A stretch of 64,000 bases of DNA, from NCBI GenBank assembly GCA_963755695.1, contig CAVWLB010000001.1, forward strand, positions 310,001-374,000, in the 5' to 3' direction. This DNA is from QHWT01 sp963755695 (GTDB taxonomy: Bacteria; Acidobacteriota; Vicinamibacteria; Vicinamibacterales; 2-12-FULL-66-21). Position numbers and translations under genes: made by a program. This document shows positions 8,698-16,839 of this stretch, piece by piece. Each line of letters begins with the position of its first letter. The first letter of the stretch is position 1. The notes below the pieces were generated by a model. The model did no database searches. It was not told where the DNA came from and saw only the letters and a program-made list of their open reading frames with translations.

Positions 8698-9350
8698 TGA
8701 ACCGTCCTCCTCATTCCGGGCCCGCGATGGCGGCAGCGATGACGGAAATGCCGGAACCGGTATCGGCCACCGACTGGAGGCAAGGGCTGCCCGTGCTCGG
8801 GGGAGCGCGCGTGACGCTTCGCGAACTTCGGGTCGAGGACGCGGCGTCGCTCTGCGAGCTTTTGACGAGCGAGGAAGTCTCGCGGTTCATCTCGCCGCCG
8901 CCGACCACGGTCGAGGGATTCGAGCGATTCATCGCGTGGACGCATGACGAGCGGGCCGCCGGACGTTACGTCTGTTTCGCGGTGGTGCCACATGGAGTCG
9001 ATACCGCGATTGGGATCTTTCAGGTTCGACAGCTTGAACCAGGATTCGGGACGGCGGAATGGGGGTTTGCGATCGGCTCGCCGTTCTGGGGGACAGGGGT
9101 GTTCACGGATGCCGCCAGGCTCACGGTGGAGTTCGCATTCGAGCGGGTTGGTGTGCATCGGCTCGAGGCTCGGGCGGCGGTGGTCAATGGGCGCGGCAAC
9201 GGGGCGCTCGCGAAGATCGGCGCGGTGAAGGAGGGCGTGTTGCGCAAGAGTTTCCTGCGCTACGGTGAATACCTCGACCAGGCCCTCTGGTCGATGGTTC
9301 GGGAAGAGTGGCGCCAGACCAGAGCGGTCTGGGGATCCATCATCCACTAA
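8697..9350 (+). CDS. GNAT-family N-acetyltransferase (RimJ/RimL-like) paired with S8 peptidase
   Basis: 217 residues from GTG at 8697, which shares its G with the S8 stop TAG; GAGGGGA lies about 9 bases upstream, so the two genes are coupled. After about 35 low-complexity residues comes a RimJ/RimL-type GNAT fold: VTLRELRVEDAASL, the block RFISPPPTTV with GFERFIAWTH, GIFQVRQLEPGF, the acetyl-CoA loop region AIGSPFWGTGVFTDA, and HRLEARAAVVNGRGNGAL ending LRKSFLRYGEY. It should transfer an acetyl group from acetyl-CoA to an amine, perhaps a protein N-terminus. About 75% of residues look identical to the GNAT at 11480. Its constant pairing with repeat-tailed S8 genes suggests it modifies the peptidase, its tail or a shared target; that is inference. 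Confidence 0.88.
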   Translation: MNRPPHSGPAMAAAMTEMPEPVSATDWRQGLPVLGGARVTLRELRVEDAASLCELLTSEEVSRFISPPPTTVEGFERFIAWTHDERAAGRYVCFAVVPHGVDTAIGIFQVRQLEPGFGTAEWGFAIGSPFWGTGVFTDAARLTVEFAFERVGVHRLEARAAVVNGRGNGALAKIGAVKEGVLRKSFLRYGEYLDQALWSMVREEWRQTRAVWGSIIH

Positions 9351-9362
9351 TCATGGTGGATG
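9341..9362. other. Short hairpin overlapping GNAT stop codon
   Basis: catccac - taatcatg - gtggatg forms a 7-bp stem over the stop codon of the first GNAT gene. There is no T-run, so it is unlikely to stop transcription of the downstream S8 gene; it could mark mRNA processing or be chance. Confidence 0.3.
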
Positions 9363-9398
9363 AGTATTGCCGGGAGAAGGGGCCTAATAAGGTGACTC

Positions 9399-11480
9399 AT
9401 GCTGCGTAGATTCCTGGCGGGCACAGCGCTGACGCTGGCCTGCCTGCTCGGCGCGACGGCCTCGGCGGCCGCCAAGCCGGGGGATCATTACAAGCTCGAT
9501 CGCAAGCTGAACGATCGCGCCGCGACAGGTGGATCGCACACCTCCCGCGTGATCGTCACGCTGAAGCCGGGCTGGGATGGGTCCGCGGATTACAAGAAGG
9601 TGGGCGCCAAGCTGGGGCGCCGTCTGAACCTGATCAACGGACAGGTCGTGGAGCTGACCAACAATCAGCTTCGCAAGCTCGCGGATTCTCCCGCGGTCGA
9701 GAGCATCCATTGGGATCGCCCGACCGGAGGTGAGATGAACCGCGCAGCGGTGGCCGTCGGTGCACGCGCAGTCCAGGAACAAATGGGCTTCGACGGCGCC
9801 GGCGTTGGAGTCGCGATCATCGACTCCGGCATTACCCCGTGGCACGACGACCTGAGCTATCTAGGGGCGAATCCGTCGGTTCGCGTGGTTGGCGGGCAGC
9901 GGGTGGTGAAGTTCGTCGATTTCGTCAACGGCAGGACCACGCCTTACGACGACAACGGTCACGGCACGCATGTGGCCGGCATTGTCGCCGGCAATGGTTA
10001 CGACACCGCCGGCGCTCGCGCCGGCATCGCACCGGCGGCTCACCTGGTGAGTCTGAAGGTGCTCGACTCGCATGGCGGGGGCTGCATCAGCGACGTGATT
10101 GCCGCGCTCGACTGGGTCGTTCAGTACAAATCCATCTACAACCTGCGCGTCGTCAACCTGTCGGTTGGCGCGAGAGTCACGGAGTCCTACAACACCGATC
10201 CGCTGACTCTGGCCGCCAAGCGCGTCGTCGACGCCGGGGTGGTCGTGGTGACGGCTGCCGGAAACCTCGGCAAGAATCCGTCGGGCAAACTGCAGTACGG
10301 CGCGATTACCGCTCCGGGCAACGCGCCCTGGGTGCTCACGGTCGGCGGGTCTAGCCACCAGGGCACGGTCACCCGGGTGGACGACGTGATGGAGGATTAC
10401 AGCTCACGTGGTCCGACGGCCATCGACTATGCGGCCAAGCCGGACGTGGTCGCGCCCGGCACCGGCATCGTGTCGCTCGCCGCTCAGGGCAGCCTGATGT
10501 ACTGGACGAAGGCCTCGTACTTGCTGAACGGTTCGGTGGCGACGGCTTACAAGCCGTATCTGAGCCTGACCGGCACCAGCATGGCGGCGCCGATCGTCGC
10601 GGGCACGGCGGCGCTGATGATTCAGGCGAACCCGAAGCTGACGCCGAATCTCGTCAAAGCCATCATTCAATACACGGCGCAGGATTACGGGTACGACTCG
10701 CTGTCGCAGGGCGCAGGCTTCCTCAACACGCGTGGCGCGGTGCTGCTCTCGCGGTTCTACGCGACCGCCAAGCCCGGTCAGGTGATGCCGAGGCAGCTGC
10801 CCTGGAGCAAGACGATTCTCTGGGGCAACCGGAAGCTGAAAGGCGGAGTGATCAAACCGAACGGCAGCGCCTGGGCCACCAATGTCGTGTGGGGCACGAG
10901 CCAGACGGTCACCGGCCAGAACATCGTCTGGGGCACGCTGGCGCGCGACGGCGACAACATCGTCTGGGGCACATCGCTGCTCGACGCGGCCAATGTCGTG
11001 TGGGGCACCATGAGCTCGGCGCAGGGCGAGAACATCGTCTGGGGCACGACCCGCGACGGCGACAATATCGTCTGGGGCACGATGCGCGACGCCGACAACA
11101 TCGTGTGGGGTACGGTCTGCGGCGGGGCGAACTGCGAAAACATCGTGTGGGGCACCGCGCTGAGGGACCTCGACAACATCGTCTGGGGCACGCAGCTCGA
11201 TGCCGACAACATCGTGTGGGGCACCAGCGGGTTGGTCAACAACATCGTGTGGGGCACGTCGAGCGAAGCGGACAACGTCACCTGGGGCTGCTCGGGTGCG
11301 GAGACGCCGCCGTTCGACGATCCAGACGTGCCGGCGGTGTTCGACGGAACCAGTTTCGATTCACTTTTCCCACCGGAGATGGCTCCGGTCCCGGTATCGA
11401 CCGACCCAGGTGGCTCGATCATGACGACAACGACGACGGTGATCGGCGCGACGACCGCAGCGATCGGAGGGGTGCTCTAA
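9399..11480 (+). CDS. Secreted subtilisin-like S8 peptidase with NIVWGT-repeat tail (second of tandem pair)
   Basis: 693 residues; ATG with AAGGTG 5 bases upstream. Signal peptide (LAGTALTLACLLGATASA), inhibitor-like propeptide (RVIVTLKPGW...NGQVVELTNNQLRKLADSPAV), then the catalytic domain with Asp142 (IDSGI), His188 (HGTHVAG), Asn in TAAGN and Ser394 (GTSMAAP). The tail from about residue 480 holds twelve W motifs: NIVWGT or NVVWGT preceded by D, Q, A, E or N, ending with DNVTWGC. After the repeats comes a distinct acidic stretch and a Thr-rich hydrophobic end (MTTTTTVIGATTAAIGGVL), absent from the paralogue, which could be a sorting or membrane signal. Its stop overlaps the next GNAT start (TAATG). 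Confidence 0.93.
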   Translation: MLRRFLAGTALTLACLLGATASAAAKPGDHYKLDRKLNDRAATGGSHTSRVIVTLKPGWDGSADYKKVGAKLGRRLNLINGQVVELTNNQLRKLADSPAVESIHWDRPTGGEMNRAAVAVGARAVQEQMGFDGAGVGVAIIDSGITPWHDDLSYLGANPSVRVVGGQRVVKFVDFVNGRTTPYDDNGHGTHVAGIVAGNGYDTAGARAGIAPAAHLVSLKVLDSHGGGCISDVIAALDWVVQYKSIYNLRVVNLSVGARVTESYNTDPLTLAAKRVVDAGVVVVTAAGNLGKNPSGKLQYGAITAPGNAPWVLTVGGSSHQGTVTRVDDVMEDYSSRGPTAIDYAAKPDVVAPGTGIVSLAAQGSLMYWTKASYLLNGSVATAYKPYLSLTGTSMAAPIVAGTAALMIQANPKLTPNLVKAIIQYTAQDYGYDSLSQGAGFLNTRGAVLLSRFYATAKPGQVMPRQLPWSKTILWGNRKLKGGVIKPNGSAWATNVVWGTSQTVTGQNIVWGTLARDGDNIVWGTSLLDAANVVWGTMSSAQGENIVWGTTRDGDNIVWGTMRDADNIVWGTVCGGANCENIVWGTALRDLDNIVWGTQLDADNIVWGTSGLVNNIVWGTSSEADNVTWGCSGAETPPFDDPDVPAVFDGTSFDSLFPPEMAPVPVSTDPGGSIMTTTTTVIGATTAAIGGVL
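10881..11291. repeat. DNA repeats encoding N(I/V)VWGT in S8 tail
   Basis: Twelve in-frame copies of a motif close to aacatcgtgtggggcac with linkers of 4-9 codons. The core is the same as in the paralogue at 8290-8646, while linkers differ, as expected if the W motif is under selection and the linkers are free. Confidence 0.9.
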
Positions 11481-12155
11481 TGGAAAAGATGCCCTTCCGC
11501 GATGCACAGGCCATGACCGGCGACCTCGAATCGGTGATCTCGGCGGCGCGTGCAGGCTCGGTCACGACGACCTCGAACTGGCGCCGGGCGCTGCCGGTGC
11601 TGACCGGGTCGATGGTCACACTCCGCGAGCTGCGGCTGTCGGATGCGCCGGCGCTGCTCGCCATGCTCTCGACCGAAGAGGTGTCGCGGTTCATTTCTCC
11701 GCCGCCGACTACGGTCGACGGGTTCGAACGATTCATCGCGTGGACGCACCGCGAGCGCGCAGCAGGCAACTACGTCTGCTTCGCGGTTGTGCCCCATGGG
11801 ATGGACTCGGCAATCGGCATCTTCCAGGTGCGTCAGCTCGAGCCGGGATTTGCGACGGCCGAGTGGGGCTTCGCGATCGGTTCCGAGTTCTGGGGAACCG
11901 GGATGTTCGTCGACGGTGCGAAGCTGGTGGTCGATTTCGCTTTCGACACGATCGGCACCCATCGCCTGGAGGCGCGTGCGGCGGTCTTGAACGGCCGCGG
12001 AAACGCGGCCCTGCGAAAAATCGGCGCGTTGCCGGAAGGGATCTTGCGCAAGTCGTTCCTTCGCAACGGCGAGTACCCTCGATCAGGCGCTGTGGACGAT
12101 CCTCGACGAAGACTGGCGGTCAGCCAAGGCGTTTGCCGCGCCAAGAGTTCACTAA
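11480..12155 (+). CDS. GNAT-family N-acetyltransferase, second copy paired with S8 (frameshifted near C-terminus)
   Basis: Paralogue of the GNAT at 8697, overlapping the S8 stop as TAATG. The fold blocks match throughout: SMVTLRELRLSDAPAL, RFISPPPTTV, GFERFIAWTH, QVRQLEPGFATAEWGF, AIGSEFWGTGMF, LEARAAVLNGRGNAAL and LRKSFLRNGEY. Right after GEY one extra C in a CCC run (12076-12078) shifts the frame; skipping it gives LDQALWTILDEDW and a stop TAA at 12153-12155, matching LDQALWSMVREEW of the first copy. The N-terminal 35 residues differ between the copies, whereas the catalytic part is nearly constant. Unrepaired, the frame would run to 12208 with an unrelated tail. Confidence 0.88.
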
Positions 12156-12213
12156 CCTCGCCTGACCGGCGGGTCGGAGCACTCGATACGAAAAGCACCC
12201 TGCGGTGAGACGA

Positions 12214-12247
12214 CCGGGCGCGGATTCATTTCCGCGCCCGGTTTTTT
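12214..12247 (+). terminator. Rho-independent terminator of the S8-GNAT operon
   Basis: Perfect 11-bp stem ccgggcgcgga / tccgcgcccgg with a 6-base loop ttcatt, followed at once by six T. It is the best terminator in the window and defines the end of the S8-GNAT-S8-GNAT unit, 24 bases before the next gene. Confidence 0.93.
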
Positions 12248-12271
12248 GTTTCATGGTACGCTCGGCGGTTG

Positions 12272-13150
12272 ATGAATCTGCGGTCGGTGTTCCCTCCCAT
12301 GCCGACACCGTTCGAGAACGGCGAGCTCAATGAGGCCGCGATCGGGTCGAACATCGCGCGATGGATGGCCTCCGGACTCGGCGGTGTGGTCGTGCTGGGC
12401 ACGAACGGCGAGGCCGCGCTGCTCGACGACGAGGAGAGCGATCGCGTCGTGGCCGCCGCGCGCCCTCACGTCCCGGACGATCGCGTTCTCATCGCGGGAG
12501 TGGGCCGCGAGTCGACACGCGCGACGGTTGCGGCCGCGCGCCGCGCCGCGAACGCCGGAGCGGACGCGGTGCTCGTGCGCACGCCGTCGTTCTACCGCGC
12601 GCATCTGCCGCCCTCAGCGATCGCGTCGCATTACACGGCTGTCGCCGACGCCAGCCCGGTTCCGGTGCTTCTCTATAACTACCCGGCGTTCACTGGTGTC
12701 ACCCTCTCGGCGGATCTGATCGGTCGCCTCGCGCAACACCCAAACATCATCGGGATCAAGGAAACCAGCACCGACGGCGCGCAGTTCGTGGACATGGCCG
12801 CTCTCGTTCCCGATCGGTTCACGATCCTGGCGGGATCGGCGCCGGGCGCGTACACCGGGATGTGCGGGGGAGCGCGAGGCGCCATCCTCGCAATTGCGTG
12901 CGTCCTCCCTCAGTTGTGCCTTCAACTGCTCGCGCTCGTCTGCGCGGGTCGTCACGCCGAAGCGCTCGCCATGCAGCAGCGCCTGACGCCAATCGCGCGC
13001 GCCGTGACAACCGGTTTCGGTATCGCCGGGCTGAAGGCGGCAATGGAACTTGCCGGCTACACCGGCGGCGACCCCCGCCCGCCGCTCGCGCCGCTCGCAC
13101 CGGACGGTCTCGAGAAGATACGGACGTTGTTGCATGCTGCCACACACTGA
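12272..13150 (+). CDS. Aldolase of the dihydrodipicolinate synthase family, probable 4-hydroxy-2-oxoglutarate aldolase
   Basis: 293-residue class I aldolase (TIM barrel). Schiff-base Lys is in IGIKETS, the catalytic Tyr in LLYNYPAFTG, and the substrate loop is GTNGEAALL. DapA proper has an arginine after YN(V)P (YNVPxRTG) that binds the substrate carboxylate; here the loop reads YNYPAFTG, so lysine synthesis is unlikely. The GTNGE loop resembles 4-hydroxy-2-oxoglutarate aldolases, which split the hydroxyproline breakdown product into glyoxylate and pyruvate. The next gene, overlapping by 17 bases, is an alanine-glyoxylate-type aminotransferase, which would consume that glyoxylate. ATG at 12272 preferred over the adjoining TTG. 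Confidence 0.8.
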   Translation: MNLRSVFPPMPTPFENGELNEAAIGSNIARWMASGLGGVVVLGTNGEAALLDDEESDRVVAAARPHVPDDRVLIAGVGRESTRATVAAARRAANAGADAVLVRTPSFYRAHLPPSAIASHYTAVADASPVPVLLYNYPAFTGVTLSADLIGRLAQHPNIIGIKETSTDGAQFVDMAALVPDRFTILAGSAPGAYTGMCGGARGAILAIACVLPQLCLQLLALVCAGRHAEALAMQQRLTPIARAVTTGFGIAGLKAAMELAGYTGGDPRPPLAPLAPDGLEKIRTLLHAATH

Positions 13151-14225
13151 ACGCCTGCTCCTTGGACCGGGCCCGAGCCCGGTGGCGTCGCGGGTCATGC
13201 GTGCCATGGCCGCGCCGGTCCTCAGCCATCTCGATCCCGACATGATGGCGATTCTCGACGACATCCGGTCGCGACTGGCGGCGACCTTCCGCGCCCCGGA
13301 GAACGCATTCGCGATTGCAGTCTCCGGCACGGGCACTGCAGGGATGGAGGCTGCCGTCGCAAACCTCGCCCGCCCCAATTCGCGCGCGCTGGTCGTCGTG
13401 ACCGGCTATTTCGGCGATCGGCTCGCCCAGATGCTGCAGCGTTACGGCGCGACGGTCGATCGAGTGGAAACCGAGTGGGGACGGGCGTGTGATCCGTCGG
13501 CGGTCGAGCGCGCGCTCAAATCCCAGCGCGCGGACATCGTCGCGATGGTGCACGCGGAGACATCGACCGGGGTGCTGAATCCGGTTGCCGAGGTCTGCGG
13601 GATCGCCGCGCAGCATGGTTCGCTGACCATCGTCGATACGGTCACCTCTCTTGGTGCGCATCCGGTCGACGTGGGCGCGTGGGGCGCCGACGCGGTCTAC
13701 AGCTGCACGCAGAAAGGCCTCGGCGCACCGTCAGGCCTCGCGCCGATCGTGTTCTCGGCGCGCGCGCGTGACCAGCGTCGCGCAGGCTTACGCTCCTTCT
13801 ATTTCGACCTTGCGCTGCTGGAGGATTACTGGATAGGGCGGAAGTATCACCACACCATATCCGCGCCATTGGTCTACGCGCTTCGCGAAGCGCTCGTTGC
13901 GATTGGCGAGGAGGGCCTCGAAGCGAGGTGGCAGCGTCACTGCAATCAGCATCTCGCGCTGGCGACCGGTCTCGAAGCGATGGGTCTTCGCCTGTTGCCG
14001 CCGGTTGTCGAACGGTTGTGGTCCTTGAACGCTGTGGTGGTCCCTGACGGCGTCGACGAGGCGGTCGTCAGAAAACGGCTGCTCACCGAGTTCAACATCG
14101 AGATCGGTGCGGGGCTCGGTCCGCTCGCGGGACGCATCTGGCGGGTCGGACTGATGGGCTCCGGATCCACGACGACGAACGTGATGCTGTTCTTGAATGC
14201 GCTGCGCCGCGTCCTCGACGCGTAG
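13134..14225 (+). CDS. Class V aminotransferase, alanine-glyoxylate / serine-glyoxylate type
   Basis: 363-residue PLP enzyme. It shows the family opening LLLGPGPSPVASRVMRAM, the HLDPDMMAI block, SGTGTAGMEAAVANL, HAETSTGVLNP, the PLP aspartate in IVDTVTSLG and the PLP lysine in SCTQKGLGAPSGLAP, plus YHHTISAPLVYALREAL. These are characteristic of AGXT/serine-glyoxylate transaminases, which make glycine from glyoxylate. The ATG at 13134 lies inside the aldolase gene, so the two are coupled; together they would turn 4-hydroxy-2-oxoglutarate into pyruvate and glycine. The choice of amino donor (Ala or Ser) cannot be read from sequence. Confidence 0.85.
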   Translation: MLPHTERLLLGPGPSPVASRVMRAMAAPVLSHLDPDMMAILDDIRSRLAATFRAPENAFAIAVSGTGTAGMEAAVANLARPNSRALVVVTGYFGDRLAQMLQRYGATVDRVETEWGRACDPSAVERALKSQRADIVAMVHAETSTGVLNPVAEVCGIAAQHGSLTIVDTVTSLGAHPVDVGAWGADAVYSCTQKGLGAPSGLAPIVFSARARDQRRAGLRSFYFDLALLEDYWIGRKYHHTISAPLVYALREALVAIGEEGLEARWQRHCNQHLALATGLEAMGLRLLPPVVERLWSLNAVVVPDGVDEAVVRKRLLTEFNIEIGAGLGPLAGRIWRVGLMGSGSTTTNVMLFLNALRRVLDA

Positions 14226-14263
14226 GCACGCGGCCTCCTTCCCGGACAATAGATAATCGAGCC

Positions 14264-15108
14264 ATGCGGAGATTCGGGAGGGCTCTTGCGATCGTTCTCG
14301 CCATCGGCTTTGCCTATGCCGCCTATATCTACGTGACGCTTCCCGACGTGCGGCGGTTGAGAACGAAGAACCCCTCGACGACCGCGTTCATGGAGCTGCG
14401 AGCGAGCGAGGCCAGACGCCGTGGCGACCGGGTTACAAAGGATCAGCGCTGGGTGGCTTACGCGCGCATCTCGCCGAACTTGAAACGCGCGGTCCTGGTG
14501 GCGGAAGACAGCGCCTTCTGGAAGCACGAAGGCATCGATTTCGAGCAGCTGCGCGAGTCGATGGAGGTCAACTGGGAACGAGGTGAATTCGCCCGCGGCG
14601 CGAGCACGATCACGCAACAGCTGGCGAAGAACCTCTACCTGTCACCATCGAAGAATCCGGTCCGCAAGCTGCGTGAGCTGCTCATCACGCGTCGACTCGA
14701 AGCCGAGCTGCACGAAGCAGCGGATCCTCGAGCTCTATCTGAACGTCATCGAGTGGGGCGACGGCATCTAGGGCGCAGAGGCGGCCGCACGACGATATTT
14801 CCGCAAGCCGTCGGCTGACTTGAGCCCGCAGGAATCGGCGCTCCTTGCTGCTGCCATCATCAATCCGCGAGGTACTCAATCCCGGACATCCGAGCGCGCG
14901 ACTCCGGCGACGACAGCAGATGATCGCGCGCCGCATGGGCGCGGTCACCCCCCCGCCTGTGGTAACGGAACCTGCGCTCGCGCCCGATGCCGGCCCGCCG
15001 GCACCGATTCCCGAGTTGCCCGGGACGCCGGTGACGCCCCCGGAGGCGCCGCTTCCGAACGAAGGCAACGGCGCGCGGCAGGGCGGACCGAGTGGACCTG
15101 GGCCGTAG
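14264..15108 (+). pseudogene. mtgA: Monofunctional biosynthetic peptidoglycan transglycosylase, broken (two frameshifts and a TAG)
   Basis: Glycosyltransferase-51 protein that would polymerise lipid II. N-terminal membrane anchor (residues 6-24), then RAVLVAEDSAFWKHEGIDFEQ with the catalytic Glu, GASTITQQLAKNLYLSPSKNPVRKLRE, and, in another frame, KQRILELYLNVIEWGDGI. Lesions: one extra C at 14711; an in-frame TAG at 14769-14771 in place of the conserved Tyr of GIYGAEAAARRYF; and one extra G near 14870 before VLNPGHPSARLRRRQQM. A Pro-rich tail ends at 15108. Three lesions in 160 bases exceed the density elsewhere, so real decay is possible, although each indel matches the error type seen in other genes here. 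Confidence 0.8.
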
Positions 15109-15153
15109 AACAATATCAGGCCAAAAAAAGTGTACTTTCGCGTTCTGCTCACC

Positions 15154-15183
15154 TTGACAGCGCTTGGCGCCTGTCCGTATAGT
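15154..15183 (+). promoter_or_regulatory. Strong sigma-70-like promoter for the metallopeptidase gene
   Basis: TTGACA at 15154-15159 and TATAGT at 15178-15183 with an 18-base spacer, about 80 bases before the metallopeptidase start. It is the closest match to the consensus in the window. Confidence 0.65.
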
Positions 15184-15261
15184 CGACACGTCCCTGCTCC
15201 TCACAGCGACTAACGGCTCGATACAGGACGCCTTGGTGGAGTCCAGTCTCTGGCCAGGCGT

Positions 15262-16080
15262 GTGTCCGGCATGATCAATTACACAGAGAGCATCGCGCTC
15301 CTGATGCAGGACGTGGTGTCGCGTACGCCTTCGTTGTCGTTCATCGATTTGCGTGAAGTCCTCGTCTTCGGTCGTTTCGGCCGGCCAGACGCCGAGGGCG
15401 CTTTCGCAACGTGTCACTGTCTGACGCTTCCTCAGAGCGAACCCGGCTACTACTTCTGGCGGGATCGGATTACTGGCGAGCTGACGCGACGTTCCGAGTG
15501 GTTCGTCACGAAGACGCCCGAGGTGCGCGTCGGTGCCAGGCGTATCAAATATCTCATTTCGTTCGTACTGCCGCGCTTCTGCGAACAGACCCTCGAGCGG
15601 TCCTGGAAATCGGAACTCTACGCGACGGCTGACCCGTGGGTCGCCAAGCTCGACACGATCGTGCACGAGCTGTATCACATCGATCCGCAGTCGACCGGCA
15701 TTCGGCAGGTGGCCAACGCAAACGGGACGCGGTCGCGTCAGCATGGACCCGAGTTCTATGAAGAGGTGGCAACTATCGTTCGCGACTACCTGGCGACGAG
15801 GCCGGACCCGCGCATGCACGAGTTTTTGAGGTGGGACTTTTCGGAGCTCCAGCGCCAGTTTGGCGGCGTGGTTGCGACAACCTTTAAGAATTTCCCGTCG
15901 TTTCCACAGCGCTACATGGAGCCGTGCTCGGCGCTTCCCGTCGACCCGGACGTCAAGGTCGAACCACTGAAGCCGCTGACGCAGCCGTCACTTTATACGG
16001 AAGACGATCTGCACGTGCGTCAGTTCACCGACACGAGCGCACGCCGACTGACGCGGAAGGGCGCGAACCGGGCGGCTTGA
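15262..16080 (+). CDS. Putative zinc metallopeptidase (HExxH), phage-type metallopeptidase family
   Basis: 272 residues, no signal peptide, so cytoplasmic. The motif HELYHIDP (about residue 136) supplies two zinc His and the catalytic Glu; a third ligand is likely the His in SRQHGPEFYEE about 25 residues later. The arrangement HELxHI...HGxxFY matches the small putative phage metallopeptidase family in general form. The N-terminal half contains a conserved-looking VRVGARRIKYLISFVLPRF segment; the C-terminus is basic (ARRLTRKGANRAA). The substrate is unknown. GTG at 15262 and ATG at 15271 are both possible starts. The gene stands alone with a good promoter. Confidence 0.65.
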   Translation: MSGMINYTESIALLMQDVVSRTPSLSFIDLREVLVFGRFGRPDAEGAFATCHCLTLPQSEPGYYFWRDRITGELTRRSEWFVTKTPEVRVGARRIKYLISFVLPRFCEQTLERSWKSELYATADPWVAKLDTIVHELYHIDPQSTGIRQVANANGTRSRQHGPEFYEEVATIVRDYLATRPDPRMHEFLRWDFSELQRQFGGVVATTFKNFPSFPQRYMEPCSALPVDPDVKVEPLKPLTQPSLYTEDDLHVRQFTDTSARRLTRKGANRAA

Positions 16081-16140
16081 ATCCGGCTCAGGTCATGCCG
16101 GCTCATGGCTACTGTCGCCGAGCCCGGAGCTACGAGCCGG

Positions 16141-16670
16141 TCAGATCACCCGTCTCGCACCGACGAACCGCGACCCCCAATACGACGAGCTGAGACGCTC
16201 GACCCTGACTTGGCCGACGCTGCTCGGGGCGTGCACGAATTCGTCCCCGCCGATGGCGATCGCGACATGCGATGGGCCCGCGCTCACGGTGCTGAAAAAG
16301 ACTAGATCGCCCGCCTCGAGCTGGTCCTGCGGAACCGGCTGTCCCACACGCGACTGTTCGAGCACGGTTCGCGGCATCCTCACGCCGTGCTGCGCGAACA
16401 CGTAATACACGAAGCCACTGCAATCGAAACCCGCCGGATCGGCGCCGCCATTGCGGTACGAGTACCGCGAAGGGCAAGCGCTGTCGTCGTAATTGCATAG
16501 CCGCTTGCGGGTCCGCTGGGGATGGGGGTTGCGGACGACGAGCCCGGTGATGTGGGCGCCGGGTGTTCCCCCGGTCGCGGAAACGGCGCTGGGACGTTGC
16601 CGGTCGATGCACAACCGGTTGCGGCAATGGCAGCCAGCAGCACAATCGGGGCGACCGGCAGGCGGATCAT
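16141..16670 (-). CDS. NlpC/P60-family cell-wall peptidase lipoprotein (frameshifted)
   Basis: Lipoprotein signal (LLAAIAATGC) followed by a Pro/Ser-rich linker and an NlpC/P60 endopeptidase domain that cuts peptidoglycan stem peptides. One base is missing near 16461: the first frame reads ATTALALRGT-like sequence (ITTTALALRGT) and the second continues YRNGGADPAGFDCSGFVYY. The catalytic Cys is in FDCSGF, the His in PSHVAIAIGG, and the third residue follows in the HAPSSVGQV region. Total about 177 residues when repaired, normal for this class. It is transcribed toward the metallopeptidase gene (convergent, 60 bases apart). Confidence 0.83.
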
Positions 16671-16702
16671 GACCGACCGATTTATCGACCGGTCCTTGTA
16701 CA

Positions 16703-16715
16703 GGGGTCAGACCCC
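16703..16715. repeat. GGGGTCAGACCCC palindrome, single copy
   Basis: A 13-bp palindrome in the 169-base gap between the NlpC gene start and the HNH gene. The same palindrome occurs three more times at 44565-44643. Such GGGGTC-GACCCC elements resemble REP-type sequences linked to Y1 (TnpA-REP) transposases in other genomes; no such transposase is in the window. Confidence 0.7.
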
Positions 16716-16839
16716 ATTAGGTGGCCCGGCTGATTGTCCTCTTCCGTGGTCGTTTCGACCTAAACTGCTGGAAACATGATTGTTACGCTCGTTCGTCCTT
16801 GACACTAGCGGGCGCCTCAGGCAGAATGAACTCAGGCTT

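Noticed and set aside
8274..9347. Long minus-strand frame opposite the S8 tail and GNAT
   Set aside because: It mirrors the repeats in antisense (VPQTMLS units) and lacks any protein family; high GC keeps it open.
10778..11422. Minus-strand frame opposite the second S8 tail
   Set aside because: Antisense of the NIVWGT repeats; no ribosome site or family.
12272..13150. Lysine-pathway DapA, given lysA at 26909
   Set aside because: The substrate-binding Arg of DapA is absent and the gene is coupled to a glyoxylate aminotransferase.
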